A DNA stretch of 64,000 nucleotides, taken from NCBI GenBank assembly GCA_020152595.1, contig JAIGNY010001580.1, positions 612,501 to 676,500 on the forward strand. Direction: 5' to 3'. Position numbers and translations under genes: made by a program. Every line of letters starts with the position of its first letter. Position 1 is the stretch's first letter. The notes under the pieces are model-generated. The model had not been told where the DNA came from. It saw nothing but the letters and a program-made list of their open reading frames with translations, and made no database searches. The DNA is from Chiridota heheva. Its lineage: Eukaryota; Echinodermata; Holothuroidea; Apodida; Chiridotidae. This document shows, piece after piece, positions 1-18,791 of this stretch.

Positions 1-261
1 AGAACAAATCCTCTACTTTTAATGTGTTTTGGCTGTATGCCAGGAAATTGAGCTATGAATATAAATGACCTAAGAAACTTCCTAATTATTGCAGAGCAAT
101 AATTAGAAGAAAAAACTATTTTCAGATAAAGAGAACTTTTTAAAAAATAGCATATTAGTGACTGCCTACAGTGGATTTTTTTGTAAGCTCGCTTGTATCT
201 CAGCGATGGAAAATAACATTGGAGCGTAATTTTGTAAGAAGACTTTGAAACAAGAAAACGA
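1..261. other. No gene recognised
   Basis: AT-rich single-copy-looking sequence with no open frame of note and no repeat that I recognise. Confidence 0.4.
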
Positions 262-866
<605 letters not shown>

Positions 867-1048
867 ATGAATAACTGTTTTGCAGTTCTAACATGACAAG
901 CAGGGTATTTAAAACTGTACATTCTAGCTTGAGTAAACTTTATTTATGAATAGAATAAAGGGTTTTGAACGTCCATACACAGATATTACAAAATGGATAT
1001 TATGGAGTTTTGTACTCCAGTAAAATAAAATAAACATATCAACAAACA

Positions 1049-1160
1049 CAGTACGTCGAAAAGTACGTGTAATGGCAACCATGTAGCAACCAAATAGCAA
1101 TCATATAGCAACCATGTAGCAACCATATAGCAACCATGTAGCAACCATATGGCCATTGTC
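1049..1160 (+). repeat. Short minisatellite (about 11-bp unit)
   Basis: After a leader reading CAGTACGTCGAAAAGT, a unit close to AGCAACCATRT is repeated about seven times. The leader plus the first two units recur at 2375-2424 with about 90 percent identity, so this is part of a dispersed or duplicated repeat rather than a free-standing satellite. Confidence 0.75.
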
Positions 1161-1332
1161 ATCAGGTTATCAAAATGTGAATCGATACAAGAATCAGCGT
1201 AACTCCATGTGTTCATTAATGGAGAGAATGAATGTAGTTTGTTAGAGTTTATTTTTATTTTTTTCCACGATTGAAAATTTCATGGGCTTTATCTGTTCAT
1301 ATTAACGCACTGTTTTCCTCAAAATGGAGCAT

Positions 1333-1452
1333 GACATTACAGCCTCCTATAATAACTGAAACAACAAATTTGTAAATTTTAATTTTTATTTCTTATCTTT
1401 ATTTATATTACATTTATTTATTTTATGTCGGATTTCTGGCGTGACACTATGT
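1333..1452 (+). repeat. Direct repeat block A, copy 1
   Basis: A block of about 120 bp that runs from GACATTACAGCCTCCTATAA to TTTCTGGCGTGACACTAT. It is repeated in the same orientation at 2256-2373 with roughly 90 percent identity by eye. It contains no coding sequence. Confidence 0.85.
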
Positions 1453-1627
1453 CGAATATCTTTGTTGTAGGTAAACTTTTAAAAAAATATATGATTTTTT
1501 ATTGTACAGCACAATTAGACAATGAAAAACTGAATTTTGATTATTCACAACAAATCTATTATAGCTTTCTATACATCGTTTCTCGAAAGCATCTGAAACT
1601 TACAAACAGCTTCTATTCTTAAATTGT

Positions 1628-1832
1628 ATTTCTATTGTAAAAATGGACTGGAATAAAGCCTCCACATTGCCATTATACTCCTTTTTTTGGTAGTTAAAAA
1701 ACTCTGCACCAGAATAGCTCACTAAATTTTTGTTTGCTATTCTGGTACAGAGTTTATTAAGCACCAAATAAAAAAGGAGTATAACGGTAATGGGAAGGCT
1801 TTACTCTAGTTCATTTTGACAATAGAAATCCA
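1628..1832. mobile_element. Foldback element, about 205 bp
   Basis: A near-perfect inverted repeat. The left arm (ATTTCTATTGT, GAATAAAGCC, TTATACTCCTTTTTT, ACTCTG, CCAGAATAGC in order) is matched in reverse complement by the right arm, leaving a short loop near 1715-1735. Arms are about 90 bp. The structure resembles a foldback MITE or a head-to-head duplication. No target duplication was identified. Confidence 0.8.
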
Positions 1833-2255
1833 TTTTAAAAATATAAGTTGTTTACAGTTCTGATGATAAGAAAGCTATAAGCAAGATATGCCAAAAGAAT
1901 TACAACTGTACAAAATCATGTTTATAACCTGTTTTCGACAAATGGATTATCGACAACCATGTAACATACAAACCAACACACGTCATATAGATTTGCCACA
2001 AGTTACAACCATCTGCTACTTTCTATCATTGGCAGTGTTGATGAATATGCTGTAACATATTTAACTATGCAATGGAAAGTGATATTGTATCGTCATTTCT
2101 TTTCAAATATTTCAAAAATTCTATGATAATTTCGTAGTTTGCAGATTTATTTTTGATTATGCTTTCATCTCGATAAGTACAATTACTTCAATAGATTGAC
2201 TTTCCATTTTTTATTGAATTAGTGAACACGGTCAATCAGCGAAGGTAGCACTTGT

Positions 2256-2424
2256 GACATTACAGCCTCCTATAATAAATGAAACAACAAATATGTAAAT
2301 TTATATTTTTTATTTTTTATCTTTATTTATATTACATTTATTTATTTTATGTCAGATTTCTGGCGCGACACTATCCAGTACGTCGAAAAGTGCGTTTAAT
2401 GGAAACCATGTAACAACCAAATAG
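2256..2424 (+). repeat. Direct repeat block A copy 2 joined to minisatellite leader
   Basis: The first 118 bp match 1333-1452. Without a gap, the next 50 bp (2375-2424) match 1049-1098. The two blocks are therefore in swapped order relative to the first copy, which suggests a rearranged tandem or circularly permuted duplication. Confidence 0.8.
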
Positions 2425-2825
2425 CTGATCAGCATGCTATACGTTAACAACTGAAAGCTCCGATGAAAGTGTAAAAGGTTTTCTGTTGATGCTATTGTTC
2501 TTTGTCAATACTGTTCAAGGTTGCATTTCGGAAGAATTCAATTTTTGATTATTGTTTGCTTTCACTTTTGATTTTCAATGTGTTCTGTTTGAAATCTAAG
2601 TTCAGGGATGGTGGAAATCCTTATTTAGTTTTCGTTATACGTTTTATGTTAATAACGTTATACACATAGCGTCGTATTTGCTATTGCAGCATTGGCTTAC
2701 ACGAACCCATTCTACTCAAATTACTGACATTATTTGTTGTTTTGAATAAATGTGTCAAAGATTTGATAATGGATCTTGCACTGGTTCCTTTTTCATATAA
2801 ATATCTCTTTTTATGCGTGACTTAT

Positions 2826-3357
2826 CAGTCAGGTACACGCCCCCGATCGAAAGATCTCCTGATTGGGAGATCGAGACATGCGCAGTGACCATAATATAAA
2901 TTGTTCAAAATTTCAGCTCTTAATTTTTATTTTATTTTGCAAATTTTGTTATTCTAAAATTGTATACTTTGAAAATGATATTGAAATTGATATTTCTGGC
3001 ACTTCCTTTGCCAAATTTAAGCATAAGTTAATGACTAAAATTTTAAAATCTGCTCTTTAGAAACTATTGCAGTGAATTCTTAAAGATTACTTTAAAATTG
3101 CCTGGTGAAAGTCAAATTTGCGCTGGTGAAAATGGAGAAAATAATTCTATCGTTCTGTTGCACCAATAAAATTAAAATATTTCTCATCTGTTGCACCAAT
3201 AATATTACTCATGCATTTTTCTTACCTTTGGCTTGAACCTATTTAATCGTTATGTATTTATTTGGAGAGATTTGAATTGGAAAGATGCATTGTGGGTTAT
3301 AATGACAAGAAATCTCCCGATTGGGGGATCTCCCGATCAGGAGCGTAAACCGGACTG
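2826..3357. mobile_element. CAGTCCGG-group MITE, copy 1 (532 bp)
   Basis: The termini are CAGTCAGGTACACGCCCCC on the left and, in reverse complement, CAGTCCGGTTTACGCTCC on the right. The inverted repeat runs for about 45 bp. Perfect 5-bp target duplications CTTAT lie at 2821-2825 and 3358-3362. Just inside each end are palindromes built on GATCGGGAGATC-like sequence. The interior matches 48346-48931 (shared ATGCATTGTGG/GGAAAGATGCAT and CATGCGCAGTG segments, opposite orientation). There is no transposase, and a 65-codon frame inside is not a gene. Confidence 0.88.
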
Positions 3358-3362
3358 CTTAT

Positions 3363-4137
3363 AGTTACTGATAAAGATAATGTCAATTATAACAAACGCA
3401 AAATATTATCAACATCATTAGAGTAATTGTTTTCAAACTGTAATTTAAAAGAAAAAAAACATTTTTACGTAATTGAAATAATTTCATCAAATCTTTCGGA
3501 TGATTGTTTTTTTTTATATGATAAATTCTACGACGCCACAATATGGCGTATGAATTTTAAAACGTTTTTGCCACATACAAAATGTTTTTTTGTCCGACAG
3601 CCCGATAGAAACGTTAAATAATTATAAAAATTAAGTTCCCCTGCACTTGAATATCTCTAAAATTCTGAGTTATTTTATAGCTCTGTGTTTTTCGCATTTC
3701 AGCTGTTTTGTAGGTAAGATTTTTTCTGAAATAAACTCAAATAAAATCACACTCAAATAATGAACAAGTTTGCAGACAAATATCAACCAACGTCAGTTTA
3801 AAGCAACCTGACGTTGTGGATTTTCTCCACATCATGACGTAATCCTATGAGTGATCAGATGGAAACGAAAAGTGGTTGATGGAATATAAATTTTTTAATT
3901 TACAATCTAGTTACATAACTATTTCAGCCACCCCAAACAGCAAAAGTAGCTGTCATACTTGAACAAGAAATGAATTGTAAAACCTTTGAATATTGTTTAA
4001 GGCCTATCTGAAATAGCACGTGAATACGTGTAGGGTTAAAAAAAGTGCTATAAAAATGGAAAATGAAAGGTTTACAAATTTAAGATCATTAGAACAATCC
4101 GGAAGAAACTTTGTTGGTGCATTACTTAGTTCCTGAG
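3363..4137. other. No gene recognised
   Basis: AT-rich non-coding sequence. One small hairpin lies near 3789-3820 (arms CAACGTCAG / CTGACGTTG). Nothing else is supportable. Confidence 0.4.
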
Positions 4138-4590
4138 CAGTCCTGGAGAGGTCATTTGAAGGAACTTGTAAAATACAACCGTTTTGTCCATATTTTGCGA
4201 TAAAAATGTACAGAAAGATTAAGATTAAGTAGATCATTTTGCAAAGTGTAATTTTATTTCTTAGAATCTGCAATCCCAACGACGAAGTTATACTGTTGCA
4301 AATATTTGAAGTTTTGAAATAAGTGTTTCGCGCCAAAAAGCGTAGCTATTTTTCCTGATTTTTTCTCATATTTCAAAAACGGCGTTGTAAGCATATCAAA
4401 AGAGAGTGGATAATATTTAGCCATGCAGCGATAAAGGTTTATCACTGAGTTTTCAGTTTTTCCTGGCAAAGAAATTTAAAGGCTTTAACGTTAGCATAGC
4501 AAAGCATCATGGGAAATGTCACAAAATGGCGATGTCTATATCACGAAAAGTTTCTACAAGGAACCTTTTCCTAATGGTAATACTAACAAT
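4138..4590 (+). repeat. Diverged relative of the 55.4-kb MITE
   Basis: Several stretches align by eye with 55443-55928. These are a start reading CAGTCCTGGA then AAGGAAC, the segment CATATTTTGCGATAAAA, a GCGCC...AGCGTAGCTAT block near 4330, AACGGCG, and ATCATGGGAAATGTCACAA near 4507. The right terminus is not clear. The 110-codon and 71-codon reverse frames here are not supported as genes. Confidence 0.6.
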
Positions 4591-4620
4591 GTGAATATTC
4601 TAAAAACAATACAAATACAA

Positions 4621-4861
4621 ACGCGATGGCTTCAATAAAAGTTTTTGATCACGATTTCGAGAAATTAGCATTGATCATCAAAATTAACGGCTCTCAATTG
4701 AGGAACAAAACCAATGTATAAACTCTTAAGAATCCTATCTTCCACAAGTCTCTAAAATTGAGGAATATACTGGATGATCCCTAAAATTAAGGTTTTTCTC
4801 TGATTGTAGAACAATCTTAGCGAAGGTTCGTTTAAATCTATGGAAAACTGTAAACAGATCA
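4621..4861. other. No gene recognised
   Basis: AT-rich spacer between two repeat elements, with no recognisable feature. Confidence 0.35.
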
Positions 4862-5386
4862 GGAGATTTTTCTCTTCAGGAGAAAATTAATTTCCCCGAA
4901 AAGGGGAAAATCTCCGACGCCATTTTAAAGATTACCCATGATGCCTCTAACAAAACAGCGTAAAGCTATGGCATATAACTTGTATGGGTTCTAGAAATTT
5001 TATAATCAAGTAGGTCAAATTCATTTTTGTATTTTCAAACCTATACCTAACTACAAATTATTTGGTACCCAAATGGACAATCACCACGCCATGCCGTTTA
5101 GGATAAATTTAATGACAAACTTACAAATGCTGGCCTTTTTTTTGCTGGGGATTATTGAAGTAACGCAGACACCATCCAGTACCGAACAAGAAAGGGAATG
5201 TCCATTGCACAAACAGGTATGCACACAAGGCAGCCTGGTCACCTCGCACATACAATGGCCGCATATAAGCTAATTAAAAACCGTAGGTCAAAGCACTTGT
5301 AAATGGAAATCCGGAAGTTACATAATTTACCTAGGTTTTCTCCTTTTTGGGGGAAAATAATTTTTCTCCTGAAGAGGGAAACCTCC
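4862..5386. mobile_element. MITE with cruciform ends (525 bp)
   Basis: The ends are inverted copies of one another for about 50 bp: GGAGATTTTTCTCTTCAGG on the left, and the reverse complement of the right end reads GGAGGTTTCCCTCTTCAGG. Each end is itself palindromic (GGAGATTTT ... AAAATCTCC around CCCCGAAAAGGGG), so each could fold into a hairpin. No clear target duplication. The interior has no coding potential beyond a 66-codon frame that I reject. Confidence 0.78.
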
Positions 5387-7542
5387 AGAACACCCCATCA
5401 ATATCAATTGAAATTAAGCATCCTACTGTTAAAACACTGTTTTAAAAGTTGAGAGTTTTAAGTATTTAATTGTTCTAGATTCTCTGTTCTTCAGATTGAG
5501 CATGTCCACATTTTCTTATGTCCATTTTCTTATTACATTTTGTCCGTCTTCTGCAATACTTGGAAGAACGAAGGTAACTTTCACTCAAAAATAAATAGAA
5601 ATACAATATTGTTTGAAGAAGTTGGCGGTATCATGGTCTGCATTCAGATGGAAAAGTAAGTCTGTCATTCAGCTAAAAATACCTTGTTAAAGTAATAAAC
5701 AGCTACAATTGTTTAATTTATAGAAGAAAATTTAGGATAATTATCTGCCATTAATTACTACATGACAAATGAATGTACTCTAAAAAACTAAGCGGGAATG
5801 CTCAGACATAACTAGATAACTCAGAAACGTATTGACATTTTTCAAAAAAATAATATGAAATGAACGATTTATATAAAATTTCCTAATGAAGAGAATTGAT
5901 AGACCAGTCTCATACACTCTAGAAAAGGAAATATATGTACAACCTAACTATAGTCAAAATTAAACAATAGTTTTTACCATGATACCGTAAAATGGTCTAC
6001 TTTGATCAAATTATGGTCAAATTTGTTGTTCAATTTTGCACATAGTTATTTCAGTGTATACTTGACCATGTCATTGTCAAGTTTGAAACATAGTTTTGTA
6101 ATACATCTCTGATTTAAGAATCATCGTTGATACTGTGGTGTGAGTATAGACCGTAGACCATGTCGCTTCGCCCTCGTGTATCACGAAGCTATCACGTTAT
6201 CTTAACATACCTTAAATAATGCATCTGCCTTTAGATCATAAATAGTTTTACTGGTTGCAGTGAGATGCTATATTTCTCTTCAATATTTGGGGGACTTAAA
6301 AGGTAATTTGTCAGTATATTTATCAACGTTCAGATAATTGTAGCAGGTCAAATGACAAAACTTGGCCAGAATAAGATACTTCCGATATAAACTATTTACG
6401 GTGATTCAAAAGATTTCATTTCTTGAGGAAAGTATTTGGCGGTACATAATTTGACATATTTGTTCTTTGAAATATTACTGGTATGTAACTCCCACCTCTC
6501 CTCCCAACGAAAAGTTATGGTTTGAATATTAACTACCGGTATTCTATACCAAAGGAATGAAACCAGCACAATACTCCTGGCTCTTATGCCCTGGAATAGG
6601 TCGAAGTCAGCAACAATTTACAATATGATATAGTTTTGGTTCCCATCTTCCAACGATCATCTCAAGTTCTGTATAAGCTTAATATATTATGTAAATTTTA
6701 ACCCAAACCACTTCTAAATACCACTTTATATGAAAATTGCAAAGATATTACAATAACAGGTGCCTTATGGAACTTCTCATATTAAAGGGTTTGTTAAGTT
6801 CTTAAACAACCTTTATCAATCGTTTTGTGGTCATCCTATCTCATTTATTACCATCCCCATCATCGCATGACATTTACTGCCCACCATAAAACCATCGTAG
6901 ATCATTAAGTTGTTATACATCCCTTTTGGACCTAAGCAATGAGATGCGCCATTTGCGAAGTTGTTAAGGGTTTTAGTAAAATAACTTTACGGAGCTTGAT
7001 GTTTGTTCTGGTTTCTCGGACTAAATAGTAAATACTAATATCTTTATTCTTTTAGGAAGTCTAGCAGGTGATTTACGATTCATTTAGTGGTCATGGTTTA
7101 TTTGTTGTTTAAGCCTGGTACTGTTTGGTGTAGCTATACTCTGTTCAACCCAATGAATATGCGATCGCTTTGTTCAAATGACGTAATCTCTTTTTCAAAG
7201 TTAACCTGAGATTCTTGTTACCGTTTTTTCTATGTTACCCATTTCCTAATTGCATGATCTTGTACAGGTAAAATTGTACCTATGTATTCCAAGAGAGTGG
7301 CCCTCCCATAGATTCTCCTGCAGGGCGGGCCGCAGAGAATTAGACCCGCTTCGCGTGGTTACGACAAGGTTCGTTTCTAAACATTATTGCTGCCCTCCGA
7401 CAACTGCTGCTTATCATAAATTTAACTTAACTTTTCAAAACAAAACTCCAACTCCGATAGACTTTTCTGTTCGTTTATTTTGAAATATTGACGGACAAAT
7501 TTTACGCCGACAATGAAATGAAAATTACAATGAATGAAAATT
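5387..7542. other. No gene recognised
   Basis: About 2.1 kb of AT-rich non-coding sequence. A weak inverted repeat (about 20 bp arms, CAAAATTRAACAA core) lies near 5947-6049. No exon-like open frame, RNA gene or strong repeat was seen. Confidence 0.4.
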
Positions 7543-7766
7543 ACAATGAATGACAATCGACGACGACGAGTGAACACACAATTACAATGACAGGATCGTC
7601 ACCTGCGTAATCGGTTATGATAGTAATAATGCTATCACGAAACGCCTAATACGACCCGGACGAGAACACAGGTACGACGTACGGACAGACATAACATCGA
7701 CAACCAAGTCAATGTCCACGGCCTTTGATAATCAGTTGTGGCGCACTGGCGAATAACAATGAATGA
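7543..7766 (-). mobile_element. tRNA-derived SINE (family A), 5'-truncated copy
   Basis: The body 7554-7755 matches the family-A SINEs at 11803-12073 and 61746-62002, for example the blocks TACGACCCGGACGAGAACAC, GTACGACGTACGGACAGACA and CAAGTCAATGTCCACGGCC. The element lies on the - strand, with its CGTCGTCGTCG tail at the low-coordinate end and the tRNA head missing. A perfect 11-bp target duplication, ACAATGAATGA, flanks it at 7543-7553 and 7756-7766. This is the signature of LINE-driven insertion with 5' truncation. Confidence 0.9.
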
Positions 7767-7776
7767 AATTAGTCTG

Positions 7777-8932
7777 ATATACAATCTAAGGAGGCATCTG
7801 TGTATTGTATGCTCACCTACTTTTTAACCCTCTCTCTGGTGACAGTTCCTCCATTTTTTCTCACCCAACCTATTGGTATGAATTGTTAAAATGGAAAAAC
7901 AAATGAAATCCAAGGTCATGAACTGATAAATGCTTCGCAAACTGTTGTAATTATTATCCCGGTTTCTTTTTAAATGAAAGCTTCCTGATTTCAACATCAT
8001 CTTCACTTCAATGGCCGTTTATTTTGTTATTAGTATACAAACCAACCTAATTAAAAATTCGCCGAAAAGGAGGAAATTGTCTATAAAGTCGTGAATATCT
8101 TTTAATAACACAATTACTACGATGGCATTTTTATGGCATCCACTTCCAACCAAGAGACATTGGCTTCTTCAAGTTGATATTGCGAGCAGCCACGTTCGTT
8201 GTATGCGCGAATATAAAACTATCATTTCATTCTATCACAGTTTTTATTTTATGGCGAATTCTAAATTAAAATAGTCCGCACTCGGAAAACAGTCCTTATA
8301 TCTTTTCTAATAAGTTCACTTAGGTCTGTCATATGAAGCAATTCGGCACCTTCATGTAGTAATATTTCAAAGTGACCATTGGATTTACGACGAAGTGTCT
8401 CCGCAAACAAAATGAATTTCAAATCATTTTATTACTTTTATTCAAACGTTAAATGTTATTCAGTGGATGTATCAAAATATTTTTATTTGATTTATAAATT
8501 ATTACATTAGTTTTCAATTCATCAATGAATATCATCTGAATGACCAAATGGCTTACACAGGATTAGGTATTCTATCCTAATGTTTAGCGTGTAGAGATAG
8601 CCATTCATTTCTATCATATGAATACATTTTATAATTTGTATTCGTTCATTTCATTAACCATTATTTTGGAACTAAAGTAAAACAATAATGTTGAAGCTAA
8701 CAACGACATTGATCTTCTTCCTGCAAATTCAATTGGGTAAATTTTCACGCCGTCAACAGTTCAAAAATCTGACATAAACATGATCAATATGAATTTAAAA
8801 CAGTGTTGTTTTTGGTGACGGGGACGAGACCAATATTCGTTTACAGAAAATAATAACAATTTAATAAATAGAAGTGACCGATATATCATCTGGTACGGTG
8901 CATTGCCAATTTGCATTTAGCAAAATCTGAAA
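7777..8932. other. No gene recognised
   Basis: AT-rich non-coding sequence with no supportable gene or repeat. Confidence 0.4.
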
Positions 8933-9144
8933 AACAGTATCTGAAAAGAAAAAAAAAAGATTTACAGGAAAATGAATTTTCAATCAGCTTCGAATACATA
9001 CAATTTCGTACACTTACCATATCTACCCATTCAGTATATCAGTATCTAAAAAGAAAAAAAGAAAAGATTTACAGGAAAATGAATCTTCAATAAGCTTCGA
9101 ATACATACAATTTTGTACACTTACCAAATCTACCCATTCAGCAT
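8933..9144 (+). repeat. Tandem duplication, two copies of about 106 bp
   Basis: The segment beginning CAGTATCTGAAAAGAAAA and ending CTACCCATTCAGTATAT is repeated immediately with a few substitutions (second copy from 9039). The shared blocks include GATTTACAGGAAAATGAAT and TTCGAATACATACAATTT. A 60-codon frame crossing the junction is not a gene. Confidence 0.9.
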
Positions 9145-9213
9145 AATAAGAACAACCAATGTTCAAAATTTGAGATGAATTATGTTGTTGTTACATGACA
9201 AGGGATACTTTTC

Positions 9214-9714
<501 letters not shown>

Positions 9715-11802
9715 ATGATGCAACAAACTGAAGAGCGTTTGTGTCTTTGACAGTTTGACATCGCTAATCACAATTTTCAGAAAAAATTATATTCAACGGC
9801 TACCCAGTATACAAAACACTATATTTAACAATTTACTATTAATTGTGTGCAATTCTTTGAAATCCGGGTTTTATGCATATTTAATGATTTACGCTAAGCA
9901 ATTTGTAACAGTAAGTTGTACTGTTTTGACTGTCTCATTGTATTGTTTGGTACATTTTTGTTATTGATGATGAGTTAAGTTTTACAAAGCATTTAGGTAT
10001 AATGATTCAAAATATAAAAAGAAACTATAGCAAAATAAATTCAAAGGAAGTTTGTTTTTAATATCAAATTGCACTTTCAGAAATTGTTCTTTTCTTTTTC
10101 CCCGAAAGATGATTTTCAATGCATTATCACAATTAGAGTGAAAAGTTTTTCGTAAAATACAGAATATATGTTTCCATTATTTAGAAATGTTGAAACTATT
10201 ATTTGAGCTTTAGAGCATACATAAAGTCTGATACAATCATTATTTTATATGATAGAGGATACAAATCTTAACCAACTACCAAAAACAGCAAGTCAGAATC
10301 TTATCTCTATCTCAAGTTATTCATATTTAAAGTTGACACATGGAGGTTGCCAGTTTGTTCAATTCTTTATTGAAATATTGTGCATGATGACATCATTTCC
10401 CCAATAGGGACATAAGGAATATTTAATATATATTTCTTTATAAATTTGATTAAAATTTTTATTCCAAAATAGTATGTCACAAAGTTTTAACAAAATGTTT
10501 TGTTAATTTCATGTGCACAAAAAATTCCTTGACCCTTACATATTTTTTTGTTCATGACCAGGAAATCTTGAAGTAGATTATAAAGAAATACAAAGCATTC
10601 CAACATCCTGCTGGGTTGATGACATCATAATCTGCATGTCTTTAAATCAAAATGGCAGCTCCCATAGTAATATCTAATAGTAGAATTAAAGTTTTTAATA
10701 ATTATAACAATTGTGCTAGATTGCTTAAGGTGGTATGAAACTTTATCCCAAAAAAATTGTTAGTTTTAATTCTATAATATAAAATAAGGATTATGTCAGA
10801 TTTGATGTCTCTTTTAAAGGTGAGTTCATTAACAGAAATCCGAATTTACCTGTTTACCAAAATTCATGCAGAAATGCATGAACTATTCTTAAATATATAG
10901 ATAGGCCTATACCATGTACACCCACATAAGACACGAGTGTTCAGTATAAATTCCAATTTTGACAACAACAGTCTAAAACTATTATTTTAGTAAATTATAA
11001 ACCTGATTTTACCACATTTCATTCGGCAACATCAAAGGCGTAGTATGATGTATTTATCGTGATATTAGATGTACTTTTGATGAAGTTGTTTGTTCATATA
11101 GAGCAGATTAATCTTTGTTTTCTCGCCGGTTTTAAGTTATCTATCATATTGATTAAAAATGACGTGAATGAAACATTATTGATTGAGAATCAATTGCTCA
11201 ATTATTTAATGCTCTGAAGTGCATGTATGCACACATTAGCATCTACAACTGTACAATGTTATCGAATATATAATTTGTACCTTAAAGAAATTTTAAATTT
11301 ATTTTCGGGTTTGGAATCTTTAATTTAACCAAATCCAATTACGTAAACAGATTTCTAAAAGATGTGCTTTGAAGGTTGTAGTAATTAATCAAAGATAAAA
11401 CGATCAAATCCATTCTTACTATCGTTATTATGATTATGATTATTATCACTACTTGTCCCCTTTCATGATGTTTTCGATTTTTCAATAAAAAAATCTAATG
11501 ATAATAATATGTAAGATAAATCCTGTGTTTATTGTGTTTATATAAAGATACTAGAAATAGAATCCGTCACCACACAATCGGAAATCGATCTTATATTATC
11601 AGAGAACCAGCTATCATTGGCAATTGTGTCTGACAATCTGTTGATTATGTAATAGCCACAAATACCTCGTCAAGCCGGGTTAAAGAGAAGACCATTTTAC
11701 AACATGTATTTCCTAACTAATACTTGTTTTTGCATGTTTTTGTAACCACTTTTTGCCTACCGATAATCCGTCAATGTAGTAAATAAGAAAGTCGTGTTGT
11801 GC
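9715..11802. other. No gene recognised
   Basis: About 2.1 kb of AT-rich sequence. It contains TGATGACATCAT-like motifs near 10385 and 10617 that recall repeats elsewhere in the window, but the boundaries cannot be set. No coding exon seen. Confidence 0.35.
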
Positions 11803-12073
11803 CGACGACGACGAGTGAACACACAATTACAGTGACGGGGTCGTCGCCTGCGTATTCGGTTATGATAGTAACAATGCTATCACGAAACGCTTAATACGAC
11901 CCGGACGAGAACACAGGTACGACGTACGGACAGACATAACACCGACAACCAAGTCAATGTCCACGGCCTTTGATAACCAGTTGTGGTACACTGGCGTGTC
12001 TACCCAACCCAGGCTTGAACCCAGGGCCTCGTGGTCTGTAGACAGGTATGATAACCGCTACATCACAGTAGCG
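11803..12073 (-). mobile_element. tRNA-derived SINE (family A), near full length
   Basis: Read on the - strand it starts with a tRNA-like head. The A box is TGATGTAGCGGTTA, and the B-box-like GGTTCAAGCC lies about 40 bp later. The family-A body follows, and the copy ends in a GTCGTCGTCG tail. It matches 61746-62002 over its whole length. Family members share ACAACTGGTTATCAAAGGCC just downstream of the head. Pol III transcription from the internal boxes is inferred from family structure. Confidence 0.88.
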
Positions 12074-17218
<5,145 letters not shown>

Positions 17219-17220
17219 AT

Positions 17221-17260
17221 CCCTTTAAAGGATCTAATCCTTTAAAGGATCTGATCTTTA
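17221..17260. repeat. Short tandem repeat with CCTTTAAAGG palindromes
   Basis: Two consecutive copies of CCTTTAAAGGATCTAAT/CTGAT (about 17 bp) preceded by CCCTTTAAAGG. It contains a TAATCC motif of the type bound by K50 homeodomains. Function unknown. Confidence 0.55.
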
Positions 17261-17265
17261 ACAGG

Positions 17266-18791
17266 TTTCTTTTAGATTGTATGTGCATAGGCTCAATTAT
17301 TTACTAAAAGTACATTCACATTTATTTTTGTTATTATTTGAATGACGCTAGCTCTAATTTTCAGCGAATCCATATTTTGCACTGTCTACTTATAATTTTT
17401 GCATTTCCAGTTGTTTAGCTATAAAAGATGATTTTAATTTTTTGATTGCAACAGATTAAAACCTATCTTTCTTGGCTTTTTGCCCTTTGTACATCTGCTT
17501 CACTTTTAATGAAATCAACTTTTCTGGCTTTGAACTTTGTTTGAGGAAGTGAAACGCACAGGAAGCTGTTCTGCCGTGAAAGACTGACAAATTCAATGTA
17601 TCAATTACGAACCTCTTCACAAAATGAACTGACATGCCTATCAAACTTGGAATGAGGTTTTGGCGCGAATCCGCCGTTTAAGTCGGTGCCGTTTGATCGA
17701 CTTGGAAGCATCTTCCGTCTTGGCTTTCTATTAACCCGACTGCTTGATCAAAAATTAGTTACGATATAGTTTCAAGTGTCAAATGGGAGGTTTGCCCAGC
17801 CGCCAAAAACAAAGATTGCATCTTTCCATGAAAAGTGTACACTACAAACTAAACAATATTGCTGTCAATTAGAAGTGTATTACTATAAAGATGCAAAAGA
17901 GGAAAACATTAAATTTATGTATTTGTCTCAATCGTTGAAACTATTTATCTAAAAGATTTGACAATTTTGTCATATTTGGCCAAAAATAGTGATCATAAAT
18001 TTTCAGCTGTGATAACATTGCGCTGTTGTGGATGACAGACACGACAACCCTGAATATAAAACAATAAGATGATATACACTTAATAACGTCATACTTAGGC
18101 ATGGTCGTTAAATCTCCTGAGTTTCTTCATAGCATGGACTATATAAATATACCACATACAGGTAAAGGTGGTCTGAACTTTTTTGTCGTTGGTATAGTGG
18201 AGAAAAGATATTGCAATTCGTTCATGCATATTTATTTCTAAATAGGCATAATTATTAGAAAACTTTATTTTCGGATTACTGTCATGGGATTTGTTTGATA
18301 TGCGCATTAGACTTTATTTGAAAAGTCTTCAAGTGAAAATGTAAGCCACATGACTTGGCAAATCGGTCTGTTTGGGGAAAATGCGAATGCCGCAAATAAG
18401 TTTACCTTGACCAATTTACGAGTCATATTTACTTTTTTTCATTCAAAACAACAGAAAGTAAGATTTACTCTAGAACAGAAGTTATTCTTTTTATTAGGGT
18501 TAGGTTCCTGAAATATTCTTTTTTGTTGTTTTTGAGAAAAAAAATATTGAAGATATACTTATTTGCGGCATGCGCATTCTTCCCACTTTCTATGATTCTA
18601 TGCGCTTATAACTTGTCTTTTAACTTTTCAACAAGAAAAATGTCTTTGAAATGTGTCAGCAAGATGATGATCTCATACTGATACGCCAAACAATAATTGT
18701 GTAGGCTACGCACTTCCAATCATCATTTGTGGGCTTTCAGCAGCTATATATTTGTATATAGCTATATATTTCAATATTTAGAAATGAAAAG
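17266..18791. other. No gene recognised
   Basis: AT-rich non-coding sequence; nothing supportable beyond small chance frames. Confidence 0.4.

Noticed and set aside
4004..4336. 110-codon hydrophobic reverse frame
   Set aside because: Overlaps a MITE relative, has no domain, and shows AT-driven Phe/Leu/Ile content.
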